DNA from: a virus
Strand: one strand, 5' to 3'
DNA: 23,379 nt
IMG/VR virus record: IMGVR_UViG_3300024518_000543
Span: 1 to 23,379 of that record
Shown piece after piece: positions 17,259-23,379 of the stretch. The notes beneath the pieces were generated by a model, which saw only the letters and a list, made by a program, of their open reading frames with translations, did not search any database and was not told the origin of the DNA. Position 1 is the stretch's first letter; every line of letters starts with the position of its first letter. A program made the position numbers and the translations under genes.

Positions 17259-18151
17259 CCTATCGTAGTAGGGAAAGTGGTGGTGGTATCACACGCACTG
17301 TAAGCTTCAGCGCTACAGGTGATAACGACGACATGCAGTCGATACATTTAGACGCTAACGGGTATAGCTCTATATCTGCACGAGCCATAAACTATGCGAC
17401 TGGTGCATTCGATTCCGCAGATGCCACAGCTATAGACAACATACTAATGGACTGCACAGAAGCTACTGGTGGTTCCTTAGTAGGTCTGTTTGTAGCAGGC
17501 GTAGAACCAGAGAATCTGGACAGAGCCACGGCACTAGTAACAGGAGAACACGTAGCACCAGTGTTACAAATCTTACCTGTTGCACAAACACAGACTGTAG
17601 GGTTAGTAGCAGGCGTAGACAAACTTTCAGACTTAACCACGACAGGTATAGACACACCCCTGTGGGAAAATGACAACGACACCTTGATCATTGGTGCAGA
17701 TGCTCCATTCGACGATATAGTGTTCGCACTAACCACAGGGGCTACAGGGCCAGGAATCAACGCTACCTTTGCCTACTCCACAGGTGTAGGTACATGGGCA
17801 ACATTATCAGTTAACGATTCTACAAATGACTTAGCTGAATCTGGTATACTCTGGTGGGGTAAAGACAATCCCGTAGGTTGGGTAGCTGGTGATGTAGGGG
17901 GTAACTACCTAGTACGTATTACTAGAACTCGTAACGCAGGTGGTGCAGGTCATGTAGTAGCTGACACAGTACTCACAAGAACCTCCACAATACTGGGTTG
18001 GGACGACACAGGCTTCCTAGATGTATGCAGGATAGCCATGCGATGTTCCAGTTTCGGGAGTGGAGGCACACCACCAGCAGGGTTAGTAGCACACGAGTTC
18101 TGGGTAGATACTGATGATAATTCAGTACACTACACCTCAATACCAACTTAA
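17255..18151 (+). CDS. Unknown 298-residue beta-rich protein, probable tail-associated
   Basis: The frame is open from a TTG at 17228, but the ATG at 17255 is the better start: it forms an ATGA overlap with the upstream stop and has GGAGAG just before it. The protein is rich in Gly, Thr, Ala and Asp. The second half (about residues 160-235) has FAYSTGVGTWATLSVNDST, then SGILWWGKDNPVGW and YLVRITRTRNAG, a strand pattern of the kind seen in phage tail accessory proteins (bound-ligand or structural beta-sandwiches). No enzyme motif was seen. Function is inferred from coupling to the 115-residue gene and from position after the spikes. Confidence 0.6.
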   Translation: MTYRSRESGGGITRTVSFSATGDNDDMQSIHLDANGYSSISARAINYATGAFDSADATAIDNILMDCTEATGGSLVGLFVAGVEPENLDRATALVTGEHVAPVLQILPVAQTQTVGLVAGVDKLSDLTTTGIDTPLWENDNDTLIIGADAPFDDIVFALTTGATGPGINATFAYSTGVGTWATLSVNDSTNDLAESGILWWGKDNPVGWVAGDVGGNYLVRITRTRNAGGAGHVVADTVLTRTSTILGWDDTGFLDVCRIAMRCSSFGSGGTPPAGLVAHEFWVDTDDNSVHYTSIPT

Positions 18152-18167
18152 TTAAATAGGAGGCACA

Positions 18168-18443
18168 ATGGAGTGGCTTAGTACGAAGGTGATGGGACTA
18201 GTACTGGGATTATTAATATCCTTAGTCACTACATTTTACTGGTATGACAAAAAAAACCGAGATCATAGACTTGAGAAACTGGAGGATCGTATGACCGCAG
18301 CGGAAGACGACCACAGTAAAGTTTTGACCGAGTTAGCACTAGTAAAATCTGACGTAGTACACGGTAATGAGATGGTACAACTACAACTCCACCAAGTGTC
18401 AGCAGCAATTGAAGAACTTAAAGAACTAATAAGGGAGAAGTAA
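18168..18443 (+). CDS. Small membrane-anchored coiled-coil protein, lysis (holin or spanin-like) candidate
   Basis: This 91-residue product has one strong hydrophobic segment near the N-terminus (about residues 8-26, VMGLVLGLLISLVTTFYWY), then a basic turn (KKNRDHR) and a long charged helix to the end (about 35-91) that should form a coiled coil. The plan fits either an inner-membrane spanin-type protein or a single-span holin-like protein. T7 has its holin (17.5) just before terS and its spanins (18.5/18.7) between terS and terL; this gene lies before terS. No lipobox partner was found embedded in it. AGGAGG at 18158-18163 gives a strong start. Confidence 0.6.
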   Translation: MEWLSTKVMGLVLGLLISLVTTFYWYDKKNRDHRLEKLEDRMTAAEDDHSKVLTELALVKSDVVHGNEMVQLQLHQVSAAIEELKELIREK

Positions 18444-18444
18444 G

Positions 18445-18627
18445 ATGGGTACAATTTTAGTAAAAGCTTTACTATCTGTAGGTACTAAGTTACTGGCAAG
18501 TCTAGCAACTCGGGAACTACTGGAATGGGCATTGTTTAAGGTTGCAGATGTGGTCGTAGAGTCCACAGAAACAGCACATGATGACGAGTTCATCAAGGAA
18601 CTTAAGAAATCCTACAACAAGCAATAA
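18445..18627 (+). CDS. Small 60-residue amphipathic protein, unknown
   Basis: The gene starts one base after the stop of the previous gene and has AGGGAG upstream. The first two thirds (ILVKALLSVGTKLLASLA to LEWALFKVADVVV) could form two amphipathic or weakly membrane-associated helices; the tail is charged (AHDDEFIKELKKSYNKQ). Small proteins of this build often sit near phage lysis genes, but I cannot assign a role. It is probably co-transcribed with the membrane protein before it and terS after it. Confidence 0.55.
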   Translation: MGTILVKALLSVGTKLLASLATRELLEWALFKVADVVVESTETAHDDEFIKELKKSYNKQ

Positions 18628-18644
18628 CTGTTATGGAATAAATT

Positions 18645-18968
18645 ATGGCTAAAAGCACAGCTACAGAGACAAAACTAGGCGCGTTACATGGTAAGGTTGC
18701 AGATGTGTTGTCGGCTAGATTAGATCACCAAGCTGAAGATACTACATTCGATGAGAATGGGGTGGAAGTCGGTACAGGTGAAATGGTCTACGACTGTTCA
18801 ACACAGGATATAGCAGCCGCCATTAAGTTTCTGAAAGATAATCAGATTACAGCAGATATAGAGACAGACAGCCAAATGGGCAACTTAAAAGAGAAGTTAG
18901 CTAAGAAGACTAAACATAGTAGATTAGCTTCTGTCAGTCCTATTGAAACAGCAAAAGAGATGGGCTAA
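18645..18968 (+). CDS. terS: Small terminase subunit (T7 gp18-like, DNA recognition)
   Basis: The 107-residue protein directly precedes the large terminase. It shows the family layout: ETKLGALHGKVADVLSARL near the N-terminus (residues 8-26), then DIAAAIKFLKDNQITADI (55-72), the helix with FLKDN that marks T7-like small subunits, and a charged tail. It is slightly longer than T7 gp18 (89) because of an acidic insertion (about 28-48). It should form the oligomer that regulates the motor and helps recognise the concatemer. The ribosome site is weak (GGA upstream). It overlaps terL as TAATG. Confidence 0.88.
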   Translation: MAKSTATETKLGALHGKVADVLSARLDHQAEDTTFDENGVEVGTGEMVYDCSTQDIAAAIKFLKDNQITADIETDSQMGNLKEKLAKKTKHSRLASVSPIETAKEMG

Positions 18969-21037
18969 TGAGTATAGACAACATGACCCGTGAGGAGATT
19001 GTTGCACTTGTTGGTGAGCAAGATTTAGAGAAGCTAGCTGCGGCACAAGCGGCTAAGCTCTCTAGTTTCGAGTCGGACATAGATGAACTATGGGACGACG
19101 AAGACGGACTACATTCAGACGAAGAGTTCAAAGAACTATGCGAAAAGCACAGCAAAGAAAACGCTCTCTACGGAGTGGAAGACGAAGATCCTTGGTACTT
19201 CACGAACATAGTAGAGGACAGGACAGAGTTCCTAGCGCTAAATGAGATAGAGCAAGCAACAGTAGTTAGATGGGGAGAGATAGAAGCCCTACGAGACCAC
19301 TATGCTATCTTCGCTGACTTCATGTACGATTGTATGACAGAACTAATGGGATTCCAATGTAGCGAACTACAAGTAGACATCGCTAACTTCCTACAGTCTG
19401 ACGTACAGAATGGAATGATCCAAGCACAACGCTCACAAGCAAAGTCAACAATAGTGGCGATGTTTGCCGTATGGCAACTAATCCACGACTGTAAACACAG
19501 AGTACTTATTATCTCGGCAGGTAGTGAGGTAGCAGCAGAGATTGCTAACTGGGTAATACAGATCATCATGAACTGGGAACAGCTTGAATGCATGCGACCA
19601 GATAGACAACACGGAGATAGAGCTTCTAGTAAAGCTTTCGACATTCACTGGCAGCTTAAGGGCCCAGAGAAATCTCCATCAGTAGCCTGTATAGGTATCA
19701 CTGCTAACATGCAGGGTAGACGTGCAGACTTACTAATACCTGATGACATCGAATCATCAAAGAATGGTACTACCGAGATTCAGCGTATGGCGCTAGAACA
19801 TCTCTCAAAGGATTTCACATCCATTTGTCAGAAAGGTAGGATCATGTACTTAGGTACACCGCAGACTGTAGACAGCATATATAACAACTTATCCGAACGT
19901 GGTTTCACGATCAGAGTATGGACAGGACGTTATCCTACAGTAGAAGAAGAGAAAGTATACGGCGACACACTAGCCCCATACATCAAGAACGCAATGGAAA
20001 TCGATCCTAATCTGCGGAAGGGTGGTGGATTGGCCGGTGATCGTGGAAAGCCCACTGATCCCGTCCTGCTTGGCGAAGAAGCCCTTGTAAAGAAAGAGCT
20101 TGACCAAGGCCCAGCCTATTTTAATCTTCAGCATATGCTCAACACGGAGCTTTCAGACGCACTCAGGCATCCTCTGAAACCCAAGAATTTAATAGTTATG
20201 CCCTTCGACATAGACAAGGGGCCAGGTGAGATAACATGGTTGCCTAGTCCCACACGTCGAGTAGAAGCTAAAGGCTTTAACTGTAAGCCTGAGTTGTATA
20301 GTCCATTCACAATTAGTGAGAAGCTGTACGACTATGAAGGTAAATACATGTATGTGGATACCGCTGGTGGTGGTAAGAACGGGGATGAAACAGTAGCAAC
20401 AGTAGTATACGTACTACATGGTTACTTATTCTTCGCCGAGATGCTAAAACTAGCAGGTGGTTACGATGACAACATCTACGAGAAACTATCCTTACTTGCA
20501 TTGAAACATGATGTAAATGGTATAGATGTCGAGAAGAACTTTGGCTTCGGAGCATTCGCCGCTGCATGGAGACCCAAACTACAAGCTGCCTATAAGAAGG
20601 CTGGTAGAGAAGGTTGCCCACTCATTGAAGATGTTTGGGAATCCGGTCAGAAAGAGTTACGTATCATAGATACACTAGAACCTCTTATGGCTCGGCACAG
20701 GATCATAGTACATACCGACATAATAGAGTATGACCGTGAATCTGTTAAACACTACCCAGTAAATGAACAACCTAGTTATCAATTCTTCCATCAGATGAGT
20801 AAGATCAGCCGAGAGAAAGGCGCTCTAGCACATGATGATGCATTGGATTCGTTCGCAGGTTGTTGTAGACGTTGGGTAGAGCATATAGCAGTCGACGAAG
20901 TACAACGTATGGATCAAAAGGACACAGACGACAACGTCGAGTTCTTCCGTAGGTGGGGTGCTGAAGTTGGCGAGTTTCAACTAGATGGGTCATACGGTAA
21001 TTGTTCCGATAGATTCACACGAAATAGAAGACACTAA
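18968..21037 (+). CDS. terL: Large terminase subunit (packaging ATPase and nuclease, T7 gp19-like)
   Basis: The 689-residue motor protein pumps DNA into the procapsid and cuts concatemers. Visible motifs: Walker A-like QRSQAKST (residues 154-161), Walker B with catalytic acid LLIPDDIE (255-262), coupling motif GTPQ (296-299), and RNase H-type nuclease acids in YVDTAGGGKNGDET (462-475), IDVEKNFG (519-526) and HDDALDS (622-628). T7 gp19 has 586 residues; the Walker A-like motif of this protein lies some 90 residues further from the start because of an acidic N-terminal extension (about 33-85). Codons 349-403 use a different leucine style from the rest of the gene. Both ends overlap neighbours as TAATG. 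Confidence 0.94.
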   Translation: MSIDNMTREEIVALVGEQDLEKLAAAQAAKLSSFESDIDELWDDEDGLHSDEEFKELCEKHSKENALYGVEDEDPWYFTNIVEDRTEFLALNEIEQATVVRWGEIEALRDHYAIFADFMYDCMTELMGFQCSELQVDIANFLQSDVQNGMIQAQRSQAKSTIVAMFAVWQLIHDCKHRVLIISAGSEVAAEIANWVIQIIMNWEQLECMRPDRQHGDRASSKAFDIHWQLKGPEKSPSVACIGITANMQGRRADLLIPDDIESSKNGTTEIQRMALEHLSKDFTSICQKGRIMYLGTPQTVDSIYNNLSERGFTIRVWTGRYPTVEEEKVYGDTLAPYIKNAMEIDPNLRKGGGLAGDRGKPTDPVLLGEEALVKKELDQGPAYFNLQHMLNTELSDALRHPLKPKNLIVMPFDIDKGPGEITWLPSPTRRVEAKGFNCKPELYSPFTISEKLYDYEGKYMYVDTAGGGKNGDETVATVVYVLHGYLFFAEMLKLAGGYDDNIYEKLSLLALKHDVNGIDVEKNFGFGAFAAAWRPKLQAAYKKAGREGCPLIEDVWESGQKELRIIDTLEPLMARHRIIVHTDIIEYDRESVKHYPVNEQPSYQFFHQMSKISREKGALAHDDALDSFAGCCRRWVEHIAVDEVQRMDQKDTDDNVEFFRRWGAEVGEFQLDGSYGNCSDRFTRNRRH

Positions 21038-21387
21038 TGAACATCACAAGAAAAGATTTACCAAAGGCTCGCACACAAGCGCAGTCACAGTTTAACAACG
21101 AGTTCCTAAAAGTATTCCGTCAGTGTAAGCGTAAGCCTTCTGATATTACAGTACTAAAAGAAACACTAAAAGCCGCACACAAGTTATGTGGTGAGTTCGA
21201 GAAAGATCAAGAATTGAAAGCTATCGAACTAGGTAAGAAATTAGAAGCACAGGCAGAAGCCAAGGCTGATGCGGAGAAGGTAGATGAACAAAACGCAGAA
21301 GATGAAGGTACAGGCGAAGATTCTCAAGGACAAGATGAAACTAGCACAACAAATAAAGACGAAACAAAAGCAGGAGAAGATAAGTAA
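21037..21387 (+). CDS. Unknown 116-residue charged helical protein after terL
   Basis: The start overlaps the terL stop (TAATG) and the stop overlaps the next start in the same way, so it belongs to the packaging operon. Residues 1-60 are basic to mixed and helical (FLKVFRQCKRKPSDITVLKE); residues 60-85 form a Lys/Glu/Ala coiled coil; the last 30 are an acidic, Gly/Thr/Asp-rich tail that is probably disordered. T7 has only the small gene 19.5 here. A packaging or head-stabilising cofactor is possible but not shown by any motif. Confidence 0.6.
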   Translation: MNITRKDLPKARTQAQSQFNNEFLKVFRQCKRKPSDITVLKETLKAAHKLCGEFEKDQELKAIELGKKLEAQAEAKADAEKVDEQNAEDEGTGEDSQGQDETSTTNKDETKAGEDK

Positions 21388-21746
21388 TGGCTAATACACT
21401 AGGTATTTTAGAGCGCACATTAGCGCAAGTAGCACAATCAGATGACGTATGTAACGTAGTTAATCCTGTAGGGACTAACCCACAACAACAACGTCTATAC
21501 ACAGAGCAAGGCTTAACTATCCGTATCACAGATCACACAGACAACGACGCTGGTGAGACAGGTACAGATACCAACTTGATGGCTTTGTTCCATTCTAAGT
21601 CGTTCGGCGCACCTTGGTGTAAACTACGTGGTGATGAATCAGAAACTATCCACGCAAATGCCGCAGGTAGTAACGTAACAGCCACAGTTAGCGACTTGTT
21701 CCCTAATTTTGACTATACCGACTCAGCTTGGGCTAAGTTGACTTAG
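21387..21746 (+). CDS. Unknown 119-residue protein
   Basis: AGGAGA precedes the TAATG overlap start. The sequence is soluble, mixed alpha/beta, with two cysteines (about 22 and 77), an acidic loop (ITDHTDNDAGETGTDTN), and FHSKSFGAPWCKLRGDES. It resembles no enzyme I can recognise. It ends directly before a UUCG terminator, which marks it as the last gene of the transcript that includes terS and terL. A virion or packaging accessory is plausible from position only. Confidence 0.6.
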   Translation: MANTLGILERTLAQVAQSDDVCNVVNPVGTNPQQQRLYTEQGLTIRITDHTDNDAGETGTDTNLMALFHSKSFGAPWCKLRGDESETIHANAAGSNVTATVSDLFPNFDYTDSAWAKLT

Positions 21747-21753
21747 AGATAGT

Positions 21754-21773
21754 GAGGGCTTCGGCCCTCTTTT
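21754..21773 (+). terminator. Rho-independent terminator with UUCG tetraloop
   Basis: GAGGGC (21754-21759) pairs with GCCCTC (21764-21769) around a TTCG loop, the extra-stable C(UUCG)G type, followed by TTTT (21770-21773). The next gene's ribosome site (GAGGA, 21774-21778) begins directly after it, so that gene must be served by readthrough or by a start site I cannot see. Confidence 0.88.
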
Positions 21774-21781
21774 GAGGACTT

Positions 21782-22249
21782 ATGAACCAGATTGACAGAA
21801 ACAAAGAAGAACATAAAGTGTTCGATCACCCTATATGGGATAACAGCTTAGTATACGCAATGAAAGCACCAGAACATGCAGAACGTATGACTAACTGGGA
21901 CGAGATTAGAGCCAAATTAGAGCTAACAAAACCGGAATTAAATTTAGTACAAAAGTTATGGGAAACAGCATCACCTGACGGTAAAGTAACGTTTACTAGC
22001 AGAAAACAGAAGATGACTGCTTTAAAAGGTAACGACTTTGTAAGAGAAATAGGTGGAGACTACTACCTTAACCCAGCAATAGTATGGGCTAGAAATTGGT
22101 GGTCACCTTGTTGTCAGGGTATCATGGCAGTCAGATGGATGAATCAACTTACCTGCGACTTAGTTGTAAGTGAATGTATCGGGGACTTCCGTACAGGAGC
22201 TACACACGCTAGTAATGACCAAAAAATAGCACAATTTTTAGACAATTAA
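21782..22249 (+). CDS. Unknown 155-residue protein, last gene before the gene-free stretch
   Basis: GAGGA lies 4 bases before the ATG, immediately behind a terminator. The protein is rich in Trp, Asn and Lys in its first two thirds, with KLELTKPELNLVQKLWE (about 39-55), and FVREIGGDYYLNPAIVWARN (about 82-101); the latter has a faint likeness to the wing (Y.xNP) of winged-helix RepL-type proteins, too weak to use as a call. The C-terminal third has cysteines (about 106, 107, 121 and 128). T7 has no equivalent of this size here. It may be a regulator, but this is a guess. Confidence 0.55.
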   Translation: MNQIDRNKEEHKVFDHPIWDNSLVYAMKAPEHAERMTNWDEIRAKLELTKPELNLVQKLWETASPDGKVTFTSRKQKMTALKGNDFVREIGGDYYLNPAIVWARNWWSPCCQGIMAVRWMNQLTCDLVVSECIGDFRTGATHASNDQKIAQFLDN

Positions 22250-22465
22250 CAAAACTGTAACGGCTACAAGCCACGTGGCACTAAGGCTAGACCCCTATTT
22301 ACATAGCAAATCTGCTTATATAAGAGCAAAGCGAAAAGCCTCTGGCAACCCCGCAAGCGGGAGAACACTAGGTAACACCAACTACTTCGTAGTAGTAAGA
22401 AACAGTACTACTCAGTCTTACTCACTGACGTAGAGTGATTAAGTTTTAACGGGTAGTAATTACGA

Positions 22466-22495
22466 GGTGGCACTCCGCTCCCTCCGGTCGCCACC
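22466..22495 (+). other. GC-rich hairpin in the gene-free stretch
   Basis: GGTGGC (22466-22471) pairs perfectly with GCCACC (22490-22495). The 18-base loop contains a possible inner CCG/CGG stem (22475-22477 with 22485-22487). It is the strongest structure in the stretch. The ATG right after it (22496) opens only 20 codons and is not called as a gene. Confidence 0.55.
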
Positions 22496-22593
22496 ATGTC
22501 CCCCTTGGCCCTACACATTTACTCATGTGTATGTAATGAAGTCTCTGTTGTATCGTAGACGTGCGTCGGCTTCGCCTCCTGATATGTCTCTTT

Positions 22594-22599
22594 TATGAT
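22594..22599 (+). promoter_or_regulatory. Possible host sigma70 -10 box for early genes
   Basis: TATGAT matches 5 of 6 bases of TATAAT and lies 80 bases upstream of the first early gene. The -35 at the usual spacing (TTCGCC at 22571-22576) is poor. It is a candidate only. Confidence 0.25.
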
Positions 22600-22678
22600 A
22601 CACCTAAACACAATGTATCTACTCATAGTACACTCATGTATTATGTAGTGACACTCACTTACCACTCAGGATACACTC

Positions 22679-22954
22679 ATGAATACATTTATCTTTATTG
22701 TCTTACTACTCAATGGTACTAGCTATGAGCTATGCTCTACTGATATCAATGATGCTACACTACGTGCTAACTCATATAACACTCAGGTATCTACTGTTAC
22801 TGGTAGTACTGACACATGTGTTGATGGTTGGGCTAATGAGTTTGCTGATGATGAAGTAGTGGACTATGATGATATGGGTAATGAGATCTATGCTTCTGAT
22901 CTTGATTACACTGATACTGTTATGAACATTAGTTACAACAACATTGAGGAATAA
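22679..22954 (+). CDS. First early gene: 91-residue, highly acidic protein of unknown function
   Basis: AGGA (22668-22671) precedes the ATG. The product has 18 Asp/Glu, no Lys and a single Arg, so it is extremely acidic. A hydrophobic N-terminus (residues 4-11, FIFIVLLL) could be a signal or buried helix; two Cys lie at about 19 and 47. The acidic cluster (about 53-77, ADDEVVDYDDMGNE) dominates. In T7 the first early gene, 0.3, encodes the acidic DNA mimic Ocr that blocks type I restriction. Position, size and charge invite the comparison, but no sequence similarity to Ocr is claimed. Codon use differs from the late genes (more ACT, GAT and GCT). Confidence 0.65.
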   Translation: MNTFIFIVLLLNGTSYELCSTDINDATLRANSYNTQVSTVTGSTDTCVDGWANEFADDEVVDYDDMGNEIYASDLDYTDTVMNISYNNIEE

Positions 22955-22955
22955 C

Positions 22956-23126
22956 ATGAACATTCTACTAAAGCTAGTTACGTACTCTTATTGTTTACAC
23001 TCGGTTATACTTAAGAAACACTTGCCTTACCTATTGACTGAACAAGCTGGTAGTACACATAGTGCTACACGTTATGATCATGTTGATAACATGGCTTTCC
23101 TTAACTCTTACAATCAAGCAGGTTAA
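22956..23126 (+). CDS. Small early protein, 56 residues, unknown
   Basis: An open frame reaches back to a TTG at 22944, but the ATG at 22956 is the likely start: AGGA at 22947-22950 is 5 bases before it and the upstream gene stops at 22954. The N-terminus is hydrophobic and basic (MNILLKLVTYSYCLHSVILKK), the rest polar with several His and Tyr. It could bind membranes or be a small host-takeover factor; nothing in it identifies a family. Confidence 0.6.
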   Translation: MNILLKLVTYSYCLHSVILKKHLPYLLTEQAGSTHSATRYDHVDNMAFLNSYNQAG

Positions 23127-23130
23127 TACA

Positions 23131-23298
23131 ATGCGTAACTATACAGTTAAATACTTGAACGTTGATACTAATGAAGTTGAAGTGCAACATGTACAATCAG
23201 ATCTTGGCTTACTACATGCCTTGATTGTTGCTACGGAGGGTACAGAGGTTGTACTCGTTGGTTTCACTATCTCACCTATCTCGGAGAATGTACACTAA
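23131..23298 (+). CDS. Small early protein, 55 residues, unknown
   Basis: The frame extends upstream to 23062 across the previous gene, but the ATG at 23131, preceded by CAGG and sited four bases after the previous stop, is the likely start. The predicted fold is small alpha/beta: MRNYTVKYLNVDTNEVEVQ as two strands, LGLLHALIVATEG as a helix, EVVLVGFTIS as a strand. The stop overlaps the next ATG (TAATG). Function unknown. Confidence 0.6.
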   Translation: MRNYTVKYLNVDTNEVEVQHVQSDLGLLHALIVATEGTEVVLVGFTISPISENVH

Positions 23299-23379
23299 TG
23301 CTATACACTACTGTTTACTCGGACAATGGTATCGGCTATGTACTTGATGGTTATCCATCTTGTATCTTTAATACACTTG
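23298..23379 (+). CDS. Start of another small early gene (cut by the window edge)
   Basis: The ATG at 23298 overlaps the previous stop as TAATG, the coupling used elsewhere in this genome. The frame stays open for 27 codons to the edge, beginning MLYTTVYSDNGIGYVLDGYP. The length, end and role cannot be seen. It continues the run of tiny early genes. Confidence 0.5.
   Translation, partial: MLYTTVYSDNGIGYVLDGYPSCIFNTL

Larger units (their letters stand above)
22250..22678 (+). other. Gene-free, hairpin-rich stretch; candidate genome end or terminal repeat region
   Basis: These 429 bases hold no reading frame of credible length, and I found no tRNA. They contain several palindromes and hairpins: GCCACGTGGC (22270-22279), CTTATATAAG (22314-22323), CCCG/CGGG with a 4-base loop (22350-22361), ACTAC/GTAGT (22381-22393), AGTAGTA/TACTACT (22391-22397/22406-22412; it shares bases with the previous one), and GGTGGC/GCCACC (22466-22495). 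In a T7-like map the terminal repeat and packaging signals fall between the last late genes and the first early gene, which is here. No ends can be fixed from sequence alone. Confidence 0.6.
22410..22785 (+). repeat. ACTCA pentamer array, partly 11-bp phased
   Basis: ACTCA starts at 22410, 22420, 22521, 22621, 22632, 22653, 22664, 22675, 22708, 22770 and 22781: 11 copies in about 375 bases on one strand, where chance gives under one. Spacings of 11, 21, 11, 11 and 33 between 22621 and 22708, and 11 between 22770 and 22781, put most copies on one face of the helix. T7 has arrays of a 7-bp repeat near its terminal repeats; this may be the equivalent. Confidence 0.6.

Noticed and set aside
21782-22249. 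RepL-type winged-helix replication protein
   Set aside because: Only the DYYLNPAIV string is similar; the recognition helix pattern is missing, so the call is not supportable.
22496-22558. Short open frame at the ATG after the GC hairpin
   Set aside because: It has only 20 codons, no ribosome site (the hairpin occupies the position) and unremarkable content.
22250-22678. tRNA, hammerhead ribozyme or known riboswitch in the gene-free stretch
   Set aside because: No T-arm consensus, no CUGANGA core and no known aptamer pattern could be found by eye; only generic hairpins are supported.
1-23379. CRISPR array, transposase, integrase or attachment site
   Set aside because: No repeat-spacer structure, transposase or recombinase motif, or terminal inverted repeat was found; the window is compatible with a strictly lytic phage.

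Overview
The window looks like the late half of a lytic podovirus (short-tailed phage) genome with T7-type gene order, running through its right end into the start of the early region. The late part holds the end of a major capsid gene, two tail-tube genes, three ejection (internal core) proteins, a tail fibre with a T7 gp17-type N-terminus, and the small and large terminase genes in T7 order. All genes are on the + strand, and many overlap as ATGA or TAATG. There is no integrase or insertion sequence. Strong use of CTA, TTA and GTA codons and abundant CTAG set the native style. The host cannot be named from this sequence; a gammaproteobacterium is plausible but unproven.

Layout. 1-651: capsid C-terminus. 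652-778: stacked hairpins and a strong terminator, at the place of T7 T-phi. 779-12402: gp11-, gp12-, gp14-, gp15- and gp16-like genes; the last is 1891 residues and carries a staphylococcal-nuclease-like domain at its N-terminus. 12402-16798: two receptor-binding proteins that share a module; the second is a cassette of different codon style closed by a terminator at 16842-16863. 16911-18151: two beta-rich, probably virion-associated proteins. 18168-18627: two small proteins, the first a membrane-anchored coiled coil and a lysis candidate. 18645-21037: terS and terL. 21037-22249: three unknown genes, with a UUCG terminator before the last.

22250-22678 is a gene-free, hairpin-rich stretch. 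Its end and the adjoining early gene carry an array of ACTCA pentamers, many spaced 11 bp apart. This is the best candidate for the genome end or terminal repeat, and the window then passes into the left (early) end. From 22679 come very small genes with a different codon style: a highly acidic 91-residue protein, two proteins of about 55 residues, and one cut by the window edge.

Working together: the capsid receives DNA through TerS/TerL; gp11/gp12-like proteins build the tail; fibre and spike recognise and perhaps cut surface glycans; gp14/15/16-like proteins are ejected to carry DNA across the envelope; the early genes act first in the new host. The most unusual points are the nuclease-like domain in the ejection protein, the ACTCA array at the putative genome end, the acidic first early protein, and the paired spikes with a hairpin at the module junction.
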